NCBI GenBank assembly: GCA_052139835.1
Contig: JBKQVT010000093.1
Coordinates: 1-53,514, forward strand
Reading direction: 5' to 3'
DNA from: JBKQVT01 sp052139835
GTDB lineage: Bacteria; Planctomycetota; Planctomycetia; Pirellulales; Thermoguttaceae
DNA length: 53,514 nt
Position numbers and translations under genes: made by a program. Positions 33,526 through 41,857 of this stretch are shown here, piece after piece. The notes below the pieces were generated by a model. The model was not told the DNA's origin and ran no database searches. It saw nothing but the letters and a program-made list of their open reading frames with translations. Each line of letters starts with the position of its first letter. Position 1 is the stretch's first letter.

Positions 33526-34630
33526 GGAACTCCTTGACCTGGTCGCAAATATAGTCCACGTCGTCATCCTCCAGCGACATGTTCATCGGCAGCATCAACA
33601 GCCGGGTAAACAACTCATCGACGTAGGGTAAGCGTTGGGTGAAGCCGAGTTTGGGGAATTGATGGACGGCCTTGCCGCCCCATTGGATCAGCGTGCCCAC
33701 GCCCCGCTCCCGCAGGAACTGCTGCAGGGCGTCGCGGCGCTCGGACTCGATTTCGTAGTTCTGGAAGATGTCGAAATGATCGCCGTCGTCCGGGGGCGGG
33801 GGGAGGCGGACCTGGGCCAGCGGGCCCAAATGCCGCTGGTAGCGGGCGGCGATCTGCCGCCGCCGCGCCACCACCCGGTCGTAATCCTTCAGCCGATGGT
33901 TCAAAATGGCGGCCTGCAGGTTGTCCAGCCGCGAGTTCAGCCCCCACAGCACCACGTCGCCGACTTCCTTTTGCCCATGGTTGCGCAGCAGCAGCAGTTT
34001 CTCGTAGACGGCGTCGTCGTTGGTCACGGCGCAGCCGCCGTCGCCCAGGCATCCCAGGGTCTTGGCCGGATAGAAACTGACGGCCCCCGCCACGCCGAAC
34101 GTCCCGGCCGCACGGCCCTTGAATTTCGATCCCAGCGCCTGGGCGGCATCCTCGATGATCAGCAGGTTGTTCCGGTCGGCGATCGCTTGCAAGGCGTCCA
34201 TGTCGGCGGTGCGGCCGTTGAGCTGGGTGGGAACGATGGCCCTGGTGCGGGGCGTGACGGCCGCCGCCACCGCGACCGGGTCGATGAGATGATCGGGCCC
34301 GCACTCGACCGGCAGCGGCGTGGCGCCGGCAAAATGAATGGCCGCCGCGGTGGCCACCATGGTGTGCGAGCAGAAGATCACCTCGTCCCCCGGCCCCAAT
34401 CCCGCCGCCCGCATCGCCAGGTGCAGGGCATCCGTGGCGTTGCCCATCCCCACCACGTGCTTGGCGCCGAGGTAGCGGGCAAGGTCGCGCTCGAACTCCT
34501 CCAGGTCCCGCTGCAGGATGAAGGCGCCGCGGCGGCCCACGTCCGCGATCACCTCCATCAGCCGCGCCTCGTCGGAGACGAAAACGTGCGGATAGTTGAA
34601 AAACGGAATCGTTCGCGGCGCTTTGGTCAT
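33515..34630 (-). CDS. DegT/DnrJ/EryC1/StrS-type sugar aminotransferase
   Basis: The gene encodes 371 residues. GNATDALHLAMRAAG, DEVIFCSHTMVATAAAI, IIEDAAQALGSKFKG (Asp161) and FYPAKTLGCLGDGG (Lys190, the PLP-binding lysine) are the family signatures. The enzyme transfers an amino group from glutamate or glutamine onto a keto-sugar nucleotide. The dTDP-4-keto-6-deoxyglucose made by RfbB, or its 3-keto isomer, is a plausible substrate. An isomerase for the latter is not present here. It precedes the split transketolase and follows the priming sugar transferase. Confidence 0.92.
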   Translation of the reverse strand: MTKAPRTIPFFNYPHVFVSDEARLMEVIADVGRRGAFILQRDLEEFERDLARYLGAKHVVGMGNATDALHLAMRAAGLGPGDEVIFCSHTMVATAAAIHFAGATPLPVECGPDHLIDPVAVAAAVTPRTRAIVPTQLNGRTADMDALQAIADRNNLLIIEDAAQALGSKFKGRAAGTFGVAGAVSFYPAKTLGCLGDGGCAVTNDDAVYEKLLLLRNHGQKEVGDVVLWGLNSRLDNLQAAILNHRLKDYDRVVARRRQIAARYQRHLGPLAQVRLPPPPDDGDHFDIFQNYEIESERRDALQQFLRERGVGTLIQWGGKAVHQFPKLGFTQRLPYVDELFTRLLMLPMNMSLEDDDVDYICDQVKEFHGN

Positions 34631-34660
34631 GATGTTGTCCTGTCTCGCTGGTTGCCGAGG

Positions 34661-34735
34661 GTGCCACTGCTGGCTTGTCCATCAGTGCCGACCCGTCGCC
34701 GCCCGCTGCACTCCTGGACAAGCCAGCAGTGGCAC
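34661..34735. repeat. Perfect 20-bp inverted repeat in the intergenic region
   Basis: The arms 34661-34680 and 34716-34735 are exact reverse complements (GTGCCACTGCTGGCTTGTCC) around a 35-base loop. A third copy of the arm lies inside the giant surface protein gene at 12133-12152. The element occupies most of the gap between the sugar transferase and aminotransferase genes. No transposase or target-site duplication is visible, so it is a non-autonomous repeat. As RNA it would form a very stable hairpin. Confidence 0.9.
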
Positions 34736-34757
34736 GCGGCCATGATCTTGTCCCAGC

Positions 34758-35444
34758 TCATTTCGGTTTCGCTTCTTCCGCCAGAATCCTTTCCACCTCC
34801 GCCCGCAGTTGCTCGAACGTCGGGTACGAGCGGAGCTCGCGAGGGGTCCAGTTCTTGCGGACGATCCGCATGGCGGTATAAAGGATGATCTTCAGGTCGC
34901 CCCAGAAGCCGCGGGTGTCGAGGTAATAGAGTTGCAACTTCAACTTGGTGGGAAAAATCACTTTCTCGTACATGGCGTCGGGGTCGGGCGCGCCGGCCAG
35001 CACGCCCCCTTCGTCGGAGTTCCAGATCGAGGCCCAATCGGTGATGCCGGGGCGCACGGCCAACGTCCTCCGTGCCTCGGGGCCGAAGCGGGCGGCCTTC
35101 TCGACCACCTCCGGCCGCGGACCAACCAGGCTCATCTCGCCGCGCAGCACGTTGATCAATTGCGAGAGTTCGTCGAGCTTGCCGCGGCGCACGAAGCGTC
35201 CGCTGCGCGTCACGCGGGCATCGTCCCCGGAGGTCGAGGGCCCGCCGATCTTGTCCGCGTCGACGACCATGGAGCGGAACTTGAAAATGCCGAAGGGCTT
35301 GCCGTCGCGCCCCGCGCGGCGGCCGCGATAAAACACCGGTCCCGGCGAGTCGAGCTTGATCCAGGCCGCAATCGCCAACAGCAGGGGCGAGGCGAGGATC
35401 AGGCCGACCGCACTGGCCACGACGTCAAAAAGCCGCTTGCCCAC
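34758..35444 (-). CDS. Priming sugar-phosphate transferase (PglC/WcaJ catalytic type)
   Basis: The gene encodes 228 residues from GTG 35442-35444 with GAGGG just upstream. The N-terminal segment (about 8-29) is the re-entrant membrane helix of small monotopic phosphoglycosyl transferases. SPGPVFYRGRRAGRDGKPFGIFKFRSM, KLDELSQLINVLRGEMSLVGPRPE (containing the catalytic Asp-Glu pair) and VRPGITDWASIW are diagnostic. It moves a sugar-1-phosphate from a nucleotide sugar to undecaprenyl phosphate and so starts the repeat unit. It is the short PglC size, without the large N-terminal domain of WbaP/WcaJ. Confidence 0.93.
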   Translation of the reverse strand: MGKRLFDVVASAVGLILASPLLLAIAAWIKLDSPGPVFYRGRRAGRDGKPFGIFKFRSMVVDADKIGGPSTSGDDARVTRSGRFVRRGKLDELSQLINVLRGEMSLVGPRPEVVEKAARFGPEARRTLAVRPGITDWASIWNSDEGGVLAGAPDPDAMYEKVIFPTKLKLQLYYLDTRGFWGDLKIILYTAMRIVRKNWTPRELRSYPTFEQLRAEVERILAEEAKPK

Positions 35445-35465
35445 GTTGCCCTCAAGCCCTCGCCA

Positions 35466-36761
35466 TCATCGGTCTGCCGGCGCTGCCGCCCCGTTTCGGC
35501 CCCTGCCGGCGATCTTCTCCAGGTATTCCATCATGCTACCATAGACTTTTTCGGCGGTAAAGCTCCGCTGGAACAGCCGCCCGGCGCCTTCCGCCATCCG
35601 CTCCCGCAGACCCGGCTCATCTGCCAGGCGGGCCAGCGCGCGGGCCAACCCGGCGGCGTCGCCGAGGTCGTAACTCAAACCGCACTCCTCCGCGGCCAAC
35701 AACTCGGCCAACGTGCCCCGCCGCGGGCTGGAGATCACCGGCAAGCCGGCGCTGAAATACTCGATCGCCTTGTTGTTGATCGTGGCGAGAAAGTCGTAAC
35801 GGTCCGAGAGCGGGTCCAGCCCGCAGGCCGACCGCCGCATCAGCACGTGGATGGCGGCCGCGTCGACCCAGCCGGGCAGCAGCACGTTGGGCAGCCCGGC
35901 GGCCAACGCCCGGTAGTGCTCGAAACGATCGCCGGCCCCGCAAAGCACGAAGCGGAAGCGGCTGCCGCGGGCGTGCAGCTCGCGGGCCGCGCGGAGCACG
36001 CTGTCCAAGTCGAACTGCCGGCCCAGCGTGCCGAAGAAGCAGGCCAGCGGCCGTTGCGGGTCGGCGACCACGCCCTGCTGGTCCCAGAATTTCTCCGCGG
36101 CCGCGATCTTCTCCGCCGCCGGGGGCGCGGACAGGTAGCCCATGGGGAAGGCCCGGTCCAGTTCCGACCGCACGCGGCCGCCGCGCTTCAGGCCCCAGTC
36201 GACGAAGGCCTCGGTGATGCCGGTGATCGCCGTGGCGCCGGCGCACGCCTGCCGCGCCTGGCGGAACATGCCGCCCAGCAGCAGCCGCAGCAACGGCCGG
36301 GCGGCTCCCGGCGCGGTATCGACGAAAATATCGGGCCACATGTCGCGCATGTCCAAAACAGTCGGCACACCGCGGCGCTGCCCAAACTGGACCGACTCCA
36401 GGCACAACCCGATCGTCGGCAGCGCGGCGACGATGATCTGCGGAGCGTCGGCCTCCGCGGCGGCCAGGTGGGCGAACTTCCCGGCAATCGCCCGGTGGTC
36501 GCGCAAACGCGCCAGTGAAATGTTCGAGCGGTAGCCGCCGCCGTGCAACAAGCGGATTTGCAGCCGTGGGTTGACCTCGACCGTCGCGTCCTCCTGGAAA
36601 CGGTGCTTCTTTCGCATGTGGTCGAAGGTCGAGGTCCACCAGGTCACCTCGTGGCCGTGGTCGGCCAGGAAGGTGGCGAAATATCCGCCGCGGTGCAGGC
36701 GGTCATGGACGCCCTCGCCCACGGGCACCGGCTCGCCGATCACGACCAACCAAATCTTCAT
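35466..36761 (-). CDS. Glycosyltransferase, GT-B fold (GT4-like)
   Basis: ATG 36759-36761 overlaps the upstream stop as ATGA and gives 431 residues. The protein has the GT-B layout: an N-terminal domain beginning MKIWLVVIGEPVPVGEGVHDRLHRGGYFATFLADHGHEVTWW, a DMRDMWPDIF stretch common in GT4 EPS transferases, a nucleotide-binding half with CFFGTLGRQFDLDSVLRAARELH, and EYFSAGLPVISSPRRGTLAELL containing the acidic and Gly-rich donor contacts. Donor and acceptor are unknown. The long Ala-rich middle has no membrane segment, so it is cytosolic or peripheral. Confidence 0.88.
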   Translation of the reverse strand: MKIWLVVIGEPVPVGEGVHDRLHRGGYFATFLADHGHEVTWWTSTFDHMRKKHRFQEDATVEVNPRLQIRLLHGGGYRSNISLARLRDHRAIAGKFAHLAAAEADAPQIIVAALPTIGLCLESVQFGQRRGVPTVLDMRDMWPDIFVDTAPGAARPLLRLLLGGMFRQARQACAGATAITGITEAFVDWGLKRGGRVRSELDRAFPMGYLSAPPAAEKIAAAEKFWDQQGVVADPQRPLACFFGTLGRQFDLDSVLRAARELHARGSRFRFVLCGAGDRFEHYRALAAGLPNVLLPGWVDAAAIHVLMRRSACGLDPLSDRYDFLATINNKAIEYFSAGLPVISSPRRGTLAELLAAEECGLSYDLGDAAGLARALARLADEPGLRERMAEGAGRLFQRSFTAEKVYGSMMEYLEKIAGRGRNGAAAPADR

Positions 36762-37972
36762 AGTTCTCTCGCGCCGGCGGCGCGGATCTGCGTTGCCAGT
36801 TGAGCCACGACGCGCTCGATGCTGAATTCTTCGCTGACGCGGCGGCGGCCGGCATCGCCCAGTTGTCGCCGCAGCTCCGGGGAGCGGATCAGCCGCTCCA
36901 GGGCCTCGGCCAGGGCGGCCGGGTCCCCCGGCGGCACCATCAAGCCCGCCCCGTCGTGCAAGAGTTCGCCAATGCCGCCGGTGGTCGTGGAAACCACCGG
37001 GATGCCCTCCGCCATCGCCTCCATGAGCGACACCGGGATGCCCTCGTGGAGGTGATTGCCCAAGTCGACACTCGGCAGGACCACGACATCCACAGCCCCC
37101 TCTTGATAGCGGCCCAAAATCTCTTCGTGGAGCCGGTAGCCGAGAAATTGCACCGTGTCGTCCAGCGCCAGCTCGGCGGCCAATTGGCGCAGCGGTTTCT
37201 CCAGTTCGCCGTCGCCGACGAGCTGCAGGGAGCAGGCCACGCCGCGATCCTTCAGGATGGCCATGGCCCGCAGCAGATACTGATGACCCTTGACCGGGAG
37301 GAAGTTGGCCGGACAGAGGAGCACCGGCCTCTGGCGGGCGGCGGACGGGGCGGCAGGACTCGCGGGGACCGTCACTCCCATGTGGATGACGGCAATCTTG
37401 CCGGGTGGATGCCGAACTCCCAGGGCCTCCGCCATCTTCACGCCGCTTGCGGAAATGTAGCGCACGAAACTCGCCCGCGCCACCTTCGTCGCCAGCAAGT
37501 TGTTGGTTGCGATGTCGCCCCGATGCGCCGTAAAGCTCCAGGGGATTCCCGACACCTCGCCGGCCGTCATTGCCATCGTGGCCGTCGTGGTCGCCCAATG
37601 CGCGTGGATGTGCTCTGCTTTCAAACTGCGTGCCATCCGGCCGATCCACAGTCCCTTGGAAAACACGAGGAGATTGCGCGGCAACATGGTGATATGCCGG
37701 GGATCGAGAATCCGCCGCGCCGCTCTCCAGACACGAAGCGGATGGCAGAACGATTCGGCGACGGCTGCCCCCAGGATCTTCCCGCACAGCAAGGGCGCCG
37801 CCAGCGAGTTTTTCTCCAGCCCTTGGACTTCGCGGTGGACGATCGGTCCGGTCGCGGTTCGAGGAACCAGCACCAGTTCATGCCCCTGGCGGAACCATTC
37901 CGCTATTTCGGGGACAAAGAACGGCTCGTTAGGCCCGAAGGGCGCGTACGCGGTAATATAGATGATTTTCAA
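36758..37972 (-). CDS. Glycosyltransferase family 4 protein, TTG start
   Basis: I place the start at TTG 37970-37972, which overlaps the previous TGA as TTGA and begins LKIIYITAYAPFG, the normal first strand of the family; ATG 38017 would add 15 unrelated residues. The product is 404 residues. HIHAHWATTTATMAM, SFTAHRGDI, CPANFLPVKGHQYLL and EGIPVSLMEAMAEGIPVVST with the EX7E-type motif are typical of GT4 colanic-acid-like transferases. It adds one sugar to the lipid-linked repeat, with unknown donor. Confidence 0.9.
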   Translation of the reverse strand: MKIIYITAYAPFGPNEPFFVPEIAEWFRQGHELVLVPRTATGPIVHREVQGLEKNSLAAPLLCGKILGAAVAESFCHPLRVWRAARRILDPRHITMLPRNLLVFSKGLWIGRMARSLKAEHIHAHWATTTATMAMTAGEVSGIPWSFTAHRGDIATNNLLATKVARASFVRYISASGVKMAEALGVRHPPGKIAVIHMGVTVPASPAAPSAARQRPVLLCPANFLPVKGHQYLLRAMAILKDRGVACSLQLVGDGELEKPLRQLAAELALDDTVQFLGYRLHEEILGRYQEGAVDVVVLPSVDLGNHLHEGIPVSLMEAMAEGIPVVSTTTGGIGELLHDGAGLMVPPGDPAALAEALERLIRSPELRRQLGDAGRRRVSEEFSIERVVAQLATQIRAAGAREL

Positions 37973-39456
37973 CGCTTGTCTCGCCGAGGCGCCTCCGCGA
38001 AGGCGACTTTCTCCCATTGACCAACGATCCAGAACGTCAGCAGCGACGGCAGGAACACCCCGGCCGGCACAACCACCCGCGAATCCCCGCCGGTCCCCGA
38101 CGCGCAAATCAAGCCCATGTAGCCGAGGAAGTAGCCCCCCGCCAGCACGGCCAGCAGCACGAGGACGTGCGGGAAGCCGAGGGACAGGGACGGTTTTCCG
38201 GCCTCCGGGCGGGCGCCCCCCCTGCCCCGGACACCGGCAGCGCGGTCGTCCGGCACAAGCGGGGAGGGAAGCCCTGCGGAAGTCTTCGGCGCTTGCGGCG
38301 CGTGCCCCATCCACAGCCGAACCGCCAGCACCACGGCGGCCACAGGAAGGAGCACATAGAAAATCCACTGGAACCAAAGGATCTTCGTCAGGGCTCGGGC
38401 AGCGCTCTCCACGACCCACAGCAAGCACCGGCCCTTCCGCAAGCCGATCACTTCCCGGGAAAAGTCGGTCAGTTCCCGATTGCAGGCTGCCAGCTCCGGG
38501 CCGCAGAAGCGCCGGACCGTGGGCAGGTTAATCTTATAAAGGTCCGTGGCGAAGTTGGCCTCGTACTGTCCCAGGTTCACGTACAGTCCTGGACCGAAGG
38601 CGGGCGTCATGCCCATCCGTTGGCGCTGGGCCATGATCTCGCGGGCCAACGGCCGGAAGCGCGGGGACAACTCCCCGTCGATCATCGGCCGATCGAGCAG
38701 TTCCACGGCGAGCACCGAGCGGTTGAATCCCGCAAAGCTCACGAGGCCAAACTCGCCCACGATTTCTCGCCGCAGCAGGCAATAGGCCAATAGCGGCAGC
38801 GTGGCGGAGGCCAGCAGCCCCACGGCGAGCCCCTTCCAGGCCGGCGGCAACGCCCTGCCCTTGCTCCACACCAGGGCAAACACGATCCCCAAGCAGGGAA
38901 CCAGCGGAACCAGGAAGAGATACGCAGGCCGCACCTGGTAGGCAGCCGCCAGGCAGAGCGTCAATGCCAGCCAGGGAAGAATTCTCCGTCGCTCGGCGAC
39001 CACCCACAGCAGGCAGCCCACGGTCATCACCGCCAGCATCATGGCCGCGAAATCGCTGAGCAAGTCCGCCACCGGCGTGCGCCGGGGCAGCGCCGCATAG
39101 ACCAACGGCGAACTGATCGCCAGCGCCGCCCAGGGAGAAACCCCAAACCGCCGCAGCGCGAAATCGAAGAAGAACACAACCGCCGGCAACATGGCCAAAT
39201 GGACCCAGGGCAGGAGATGATAGTCGGGGGAAACAGCAGCCACCCCGCGCAGCAGCAACGGATAGCCCAGCGTGCGGATGCCCCCCATCGCTTCGGCCAA
39301 GGGCGCCCGGCTGGCGTCGACATAGCTTTTGCTATCGGGTTCCATCCGGAGTCGCCCCAGCCCCGCCAGGCCGGCGACGAGAAGGACCCCCGCCAGTTGC
39401 ACCGCCAGCCAGCAACGGGGACACCGCAGCAGGGTGCCGGCGCTGAGTTTCCTCAT
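37969..39456 (-). CDS. Multi-pass GT-C-type membrane glycosyltransferase (ArnT/PMT-like)
   Basis: ATG 39454-39456 (MRKLSAG) is preferred over the TTG ten codons earlier. The product is 495 residues with about ten hydrophobic helices. The first extracytoplasmic loop RLRMEPDSKSYVDASRAPL contains the acidic/Tyr pattern expected in GT-C enzymes that use polyprenyl-phosphate sugars. A soluble segment (about 255-350) precedes the last helices, and a Pro/Gly/Arg-rich loop follows. Being two genes downstream of the DprE1/DprE2/UbiA set, it may use polyprenyl-phospho-arabinose as donor. That is inference. Its stop overlaps the next GT4 start. Confidence 0.78.
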   Translation of the reverse strand: MRKLSAGTLLRCPRCWLAVQLAGVLLVAGLAGLGRLRMEPDSKSYVDASRAPLAEAMGGIRTLGYPLLLRGVAAVSPDYHLLPWVHLAMLPAVVFFFDFALRRFGVSPWAALAISSPLVYAALPRRTPVADLLSDFAAMMLAVMTVGCLLWVVAERRRILPWLALTLCLAAAYQVRPAYLFLVPLVPCLGIVFALVWSKGRALPPAWKGLAVGLLASATLPLLAYCLLRREIVGEFGLVSFAGFNRSVLAVELLDRPMIDGELSPRFRPLAREIMAQRQRMGMTPAFGPGLYVNLGQYEANFATDLYKINLPTVRRFCGPELAACNRELTDFSREVIGLRKGRCLLWVVESAARALTKILWFQWIFYVLLPVAAVVLAVRLWMGHAPQAPKTSAGLPSPLVPDDRAAGVRGRGGARPEAGKPSLSLGFPHVLVLLAVLAGGYFLGYMGLICASGTGGDSRVVVPAGVFLPSLLTFWIVGQWEKVAFAEAPRRDKR

Positions 39457-39490
39457 GTTCACTTCGATCTTGTCCCGTGGGGGCAAGGAA

Positions 39491-40954
39491 TCACGATTTC
39501 TCCCGCCGCCGGCCCACCATAATCAACGTTGCCCCGGCCACGGGCAGGCAATAATCCAGCAGCCGGGTGAGGGGAAAGAGCCGGTCCGCCCAGACGATTT
39601 GCCGCGGGCTCACCCGGCGGCGGCGCAGCACCCGGCCCCAAAGCCACCAGGCCAGCGATCGCAGTTTGCCCACGCTGCGGGAGAAGACCACCTCGAAGCC
39701 CGCCCGCTCCATCTTCTCGCGCAGTTCCGCCGCTGCGTAGCGTCGCTGATGCCCCTGGGCGCGGTCCAGGGCATTGTAGAGCGACATTTCCGCCGGCACC
39801 ACGACGAGGCAATGGCCGCCCGGCTCCAGCGCGTCGTGAAACATCCGCAGCACTTCCTCGTCGGGACCGAGGCGCTCCAGGACGCCCGAGCAGAGGACGG
39901 TGTCGATCCGCTCGTCCTTCCAGAGCGCCGCATCCTCGGGCCTGGTCAAGTCGGCCTGGATCACGCGGACGTTGCCGCGCTGGCCGAACTGGTCCTGCAA
40001 ACGCCCGATGAACGTCGGGTCGCAATCCAGCAGAACGAGCCGCGAGCGGCTCAACAACAGCGCGCTGAGGCTGCCGATGCCGGCGCCGGCCTCCAGGACC
40101 CGGTCCCCCAGCCAGGGACCGCACTCGGCCAGCAGCCAGCGGTTGAACTTGCGGGCCCGCGCGATCGACTTCAACACGTAGAGCCCGCGGTGATGGGTGA
40201 ACTGCGGGTCGAGCCAGCGGCAGCGGAACAGCTCCCCAAAGACCTTGAAGCCGTCGACGGCCTTGATCTTCTTCCCTTCCAGGTAGGTGCGGCCCGAGTA
40301 GCTGATGGGCACTTCGTAGATCCGCGCGCCCCATTGGGCCAGGCGGCAGGTGATCTCGGGCTCCAAGGTGAAAGTGTTGCTCTGGAGGCGAAGCTGGCGG
40401 AGCACGTCGGCGCGCACCATCTTGTAACACGTCTCCATGTCGGTGAGGTTGACGTCGTTGACCATGTTGGCCAGCATGGTGAGGAGCTTGTTGCCCACGC
40501 TGTGCCAGAAGTAGAGGACGCGGTGCGTCTCGCCGCTGAAGCGCGAGCCGAAGACGGCCTCCGCCCGCCCGTCGCGGATGGGCGTCAACAGCCGCAGGTA
40601 ATCGTTGGGGTCGTATTCGAGATCGGCGTCCTGGACAACGGCGACGTCGCCGCTCATCTGTCCGATGGCGGTGCGGATGGCGGCGCCCTTGCCGCGATTG
40701 CGGTCGTGGCGGAAGACGCGGATGCGGGGGTCTCCGCCGGCAACCCGCTGCAACTCCTCCCACGACCCGTCGCTGGAGCCGTCGTCGACCACGATCAGCT
40801 CCAACTCCAGGTCGAGGGGCACGGCCAGGACGCGGCGGATAATCGTCGAGAGCGTCCAGCGCTCGTTGTAGAGCGGCATCAGGACCGAGAGCTTGCCTAC
40901 GGTGCTGGGAGGAGCAGCCGCGGCCGCCGCATTATCTTCAGCGTTGGAACTCAT
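39491..40954 (-). CDS. GT2 glycosyltransferase fused to a SAM-dependent methyltransferase
   Basis: The gene encodes 487 residues. Residues ~22-245 are a GT-A/GT2 enzyme of the dolichyl-phosphate-mannose-synthase type: SVLMPLYNERWTLSTIIRRV, VVDDGSSDGSWEEL, DADLEYDPNDY (DxD-like) and NVNLTDMETCYKMVR. Residues ~285-440 are a class I methyltransferase: VLEAGAGIGSLSALLL (motif I), LDCDPTFIGRLQDQF, DTVLCSGVLERLGPDEEVL and HCLVVVPA. The C-terminus has a hydrophobic stretch. The fusion suggests that transfer of a sugar to the polyprenyl carrier and methylation belong to one step series. Confidence 0.9.
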   Translation of the reverse strand: MSSNAEDNAAAAAAPPSTVGKLSVLMPLYNERWTLSTIIRRVLAVPLDLELELIVVDDGSSDGSWEELQRVAGGDPRIRVFRHDRNRGKGAAIRTAIGQMSGDVAVVQDADLEYDPNDYLRLLTPIRDGRAEAVFGSRFSGETHRVLYFWHSVGNKLLTMLANMVNDVNLTDMETCYKMVRADVLRQLRLQSNTFTLEPEITCRLAQWGARIYEVPISYSGRTYLEGKKIKAVDGFKVFGELFRCRWLDPQFTHHRGLYVLKSIARARKFNRWLLAECGPWLGDRVLEAGAGIGSLSALLLSRSRLVLLDCDPTFIGRLQDQFGQRGNVRVIQADLTRPEDAALWKDERIDTVLCSGVLERLGPDEEVLRMFHDALEPGGHCLVVVPAEMSLYNALDRAQGHQRRYAAAELREKMERAGFEVVFSRSVGKLRSLAWWLWGRVLRRRRVSPRQIVWADRLFPLTRLLDYCLPVAGATLIMVGRRREKS

Positions 40955-40963
40955 GGGACCATC

Positions 40964-41857
40964 TTACCAGATGTTAACGTTGAGACTCCAGAGGACCGCG
41001 GCAATCCAGCCCAAAGCGCAGAGTTGGGTGGAAAGGGACGAATAGGCCACCTCCACCGGCGAACCGCCCAGGTTCTTGGTGGTGGCCAGCCGCAGGTAAT
41101 TGAGGATGCCATAGGCCACGAAGGGCATGGAGGCCATTTCGCGCTCGGGGACAAAGGCATGGGAGTCGATGCAGTAAATCGCATAAGCCAGGATGGCGAT
41201 GCCGGCGCAAATGGAGGTCGCCTGATCGAGGAAGCCGACGGTGTAGCCGCGCAAGCTGGGGCGATGCTCGTGATTGAGCCCGGCACGCAGGTCGGCCCGG
41301 CGCTTGGCAAAGCCCAGAAACAGCGCCAGGCAGGAGGTGCACAACAGCAGCCATGCCGAGGGGGGCGCAGCGAGCAAGGCACAGCCCAGCAAGACCCGCA
41401 GCACGAACCCCGAGGAAACCAGAAAGACGTCCAGCAGCGCCACGTGCTTGGCGCCCAGGGTATAGGCCAGGTTGACGGCGAGGTAGACCAACACGATGAA
41501 CATCACGTGGGGCTTGCCGGCGGCCCGGCAGAGGACGATGCCCAGCAACAGCAAGACCCCGGCCTCGATCAGGGCAGCGCGGCGGGTCACGGTTCCGGCG
41601 GCGACGGGACGGCGGCGTTTGCGGGGATGCAAACGGTCCCCCGCCGCGTCGCACACGTCGTTGAGAATGTAGGCCGCCGAATTGACCAGGCAGAAACCCA
41701 CCAGCCCGTAAAGGAACGGCAGCCGTTCCAAGTGAAACCTGGCCGCCAGCGCAAACGGCACCGGAATGAGAACGAAGACGTTCTTGATCCAATGGGCCGG
41801 ACGAGCCAGGCGAAACAGGCTGGCGAGCATACCGACGGTCGTGTGTGGGCGTTTCAA
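40964..41857 (-). CDS. UbiA-family prenyltransferase, decaprenyl-phosphate phosphoribosyltransferase-like
   Basis: The start is TTG 41855-41857: GGAGG lies eight bases upstream and it overlaps the previous stop as TTGA. The product is 297 residues with about eight to nine membrane helices. The first acidic motif NDVCDAAGDRLHPRKRRRP is the NDxxDxxxD signature with the HPxKxxRP tail characteristic of the Rv3806c (DPPR synthase) branch. The second is less clear (GFAKRRADLRAG). It would join polyprenyl phosphate and phosphoribosyl diphosphate, feeding DprE1/DprE2 immediately upstream. No phosphatase for the 5-phosphoribosyl intermediate is seen. Confidence 0.85.
   Translation of the reverse strand: MKRPHTTVGMLASLFRLARPAHWIKNVFVLIPVPFALAARFHLERLPFLYGLVGFCLVNSAAYILNDVCDAAGDRLHPRKRRRPVAAGTVTRRAALIEAGVLLLLGIVLCRAAGKPHVMFIVLVYLAVNLAYTLGAKHVALLDVFLVSSGFVLRVLLGCALLAAPPSAWLLLCTSCLALFLGFAKRRADLRAGLNHEHRPSLRGYTVGFLDQATSICAGIAILAYAIYCIDSHAFVPEREMASMPFVAYGILNYLRLATTKNLGGSPVEVAYSSLSTQLCALGWIAAVLWSLNVNIW

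Noticed and set aside
38017..38428. Upstream extension of the GT4 frame (ATG 38017 and beyond)
   Set aside because: It overlaps the C-terminus of the membrane transferase gene, and the residues lack GT4 character. TTG 37972 fits the coupling pattern.
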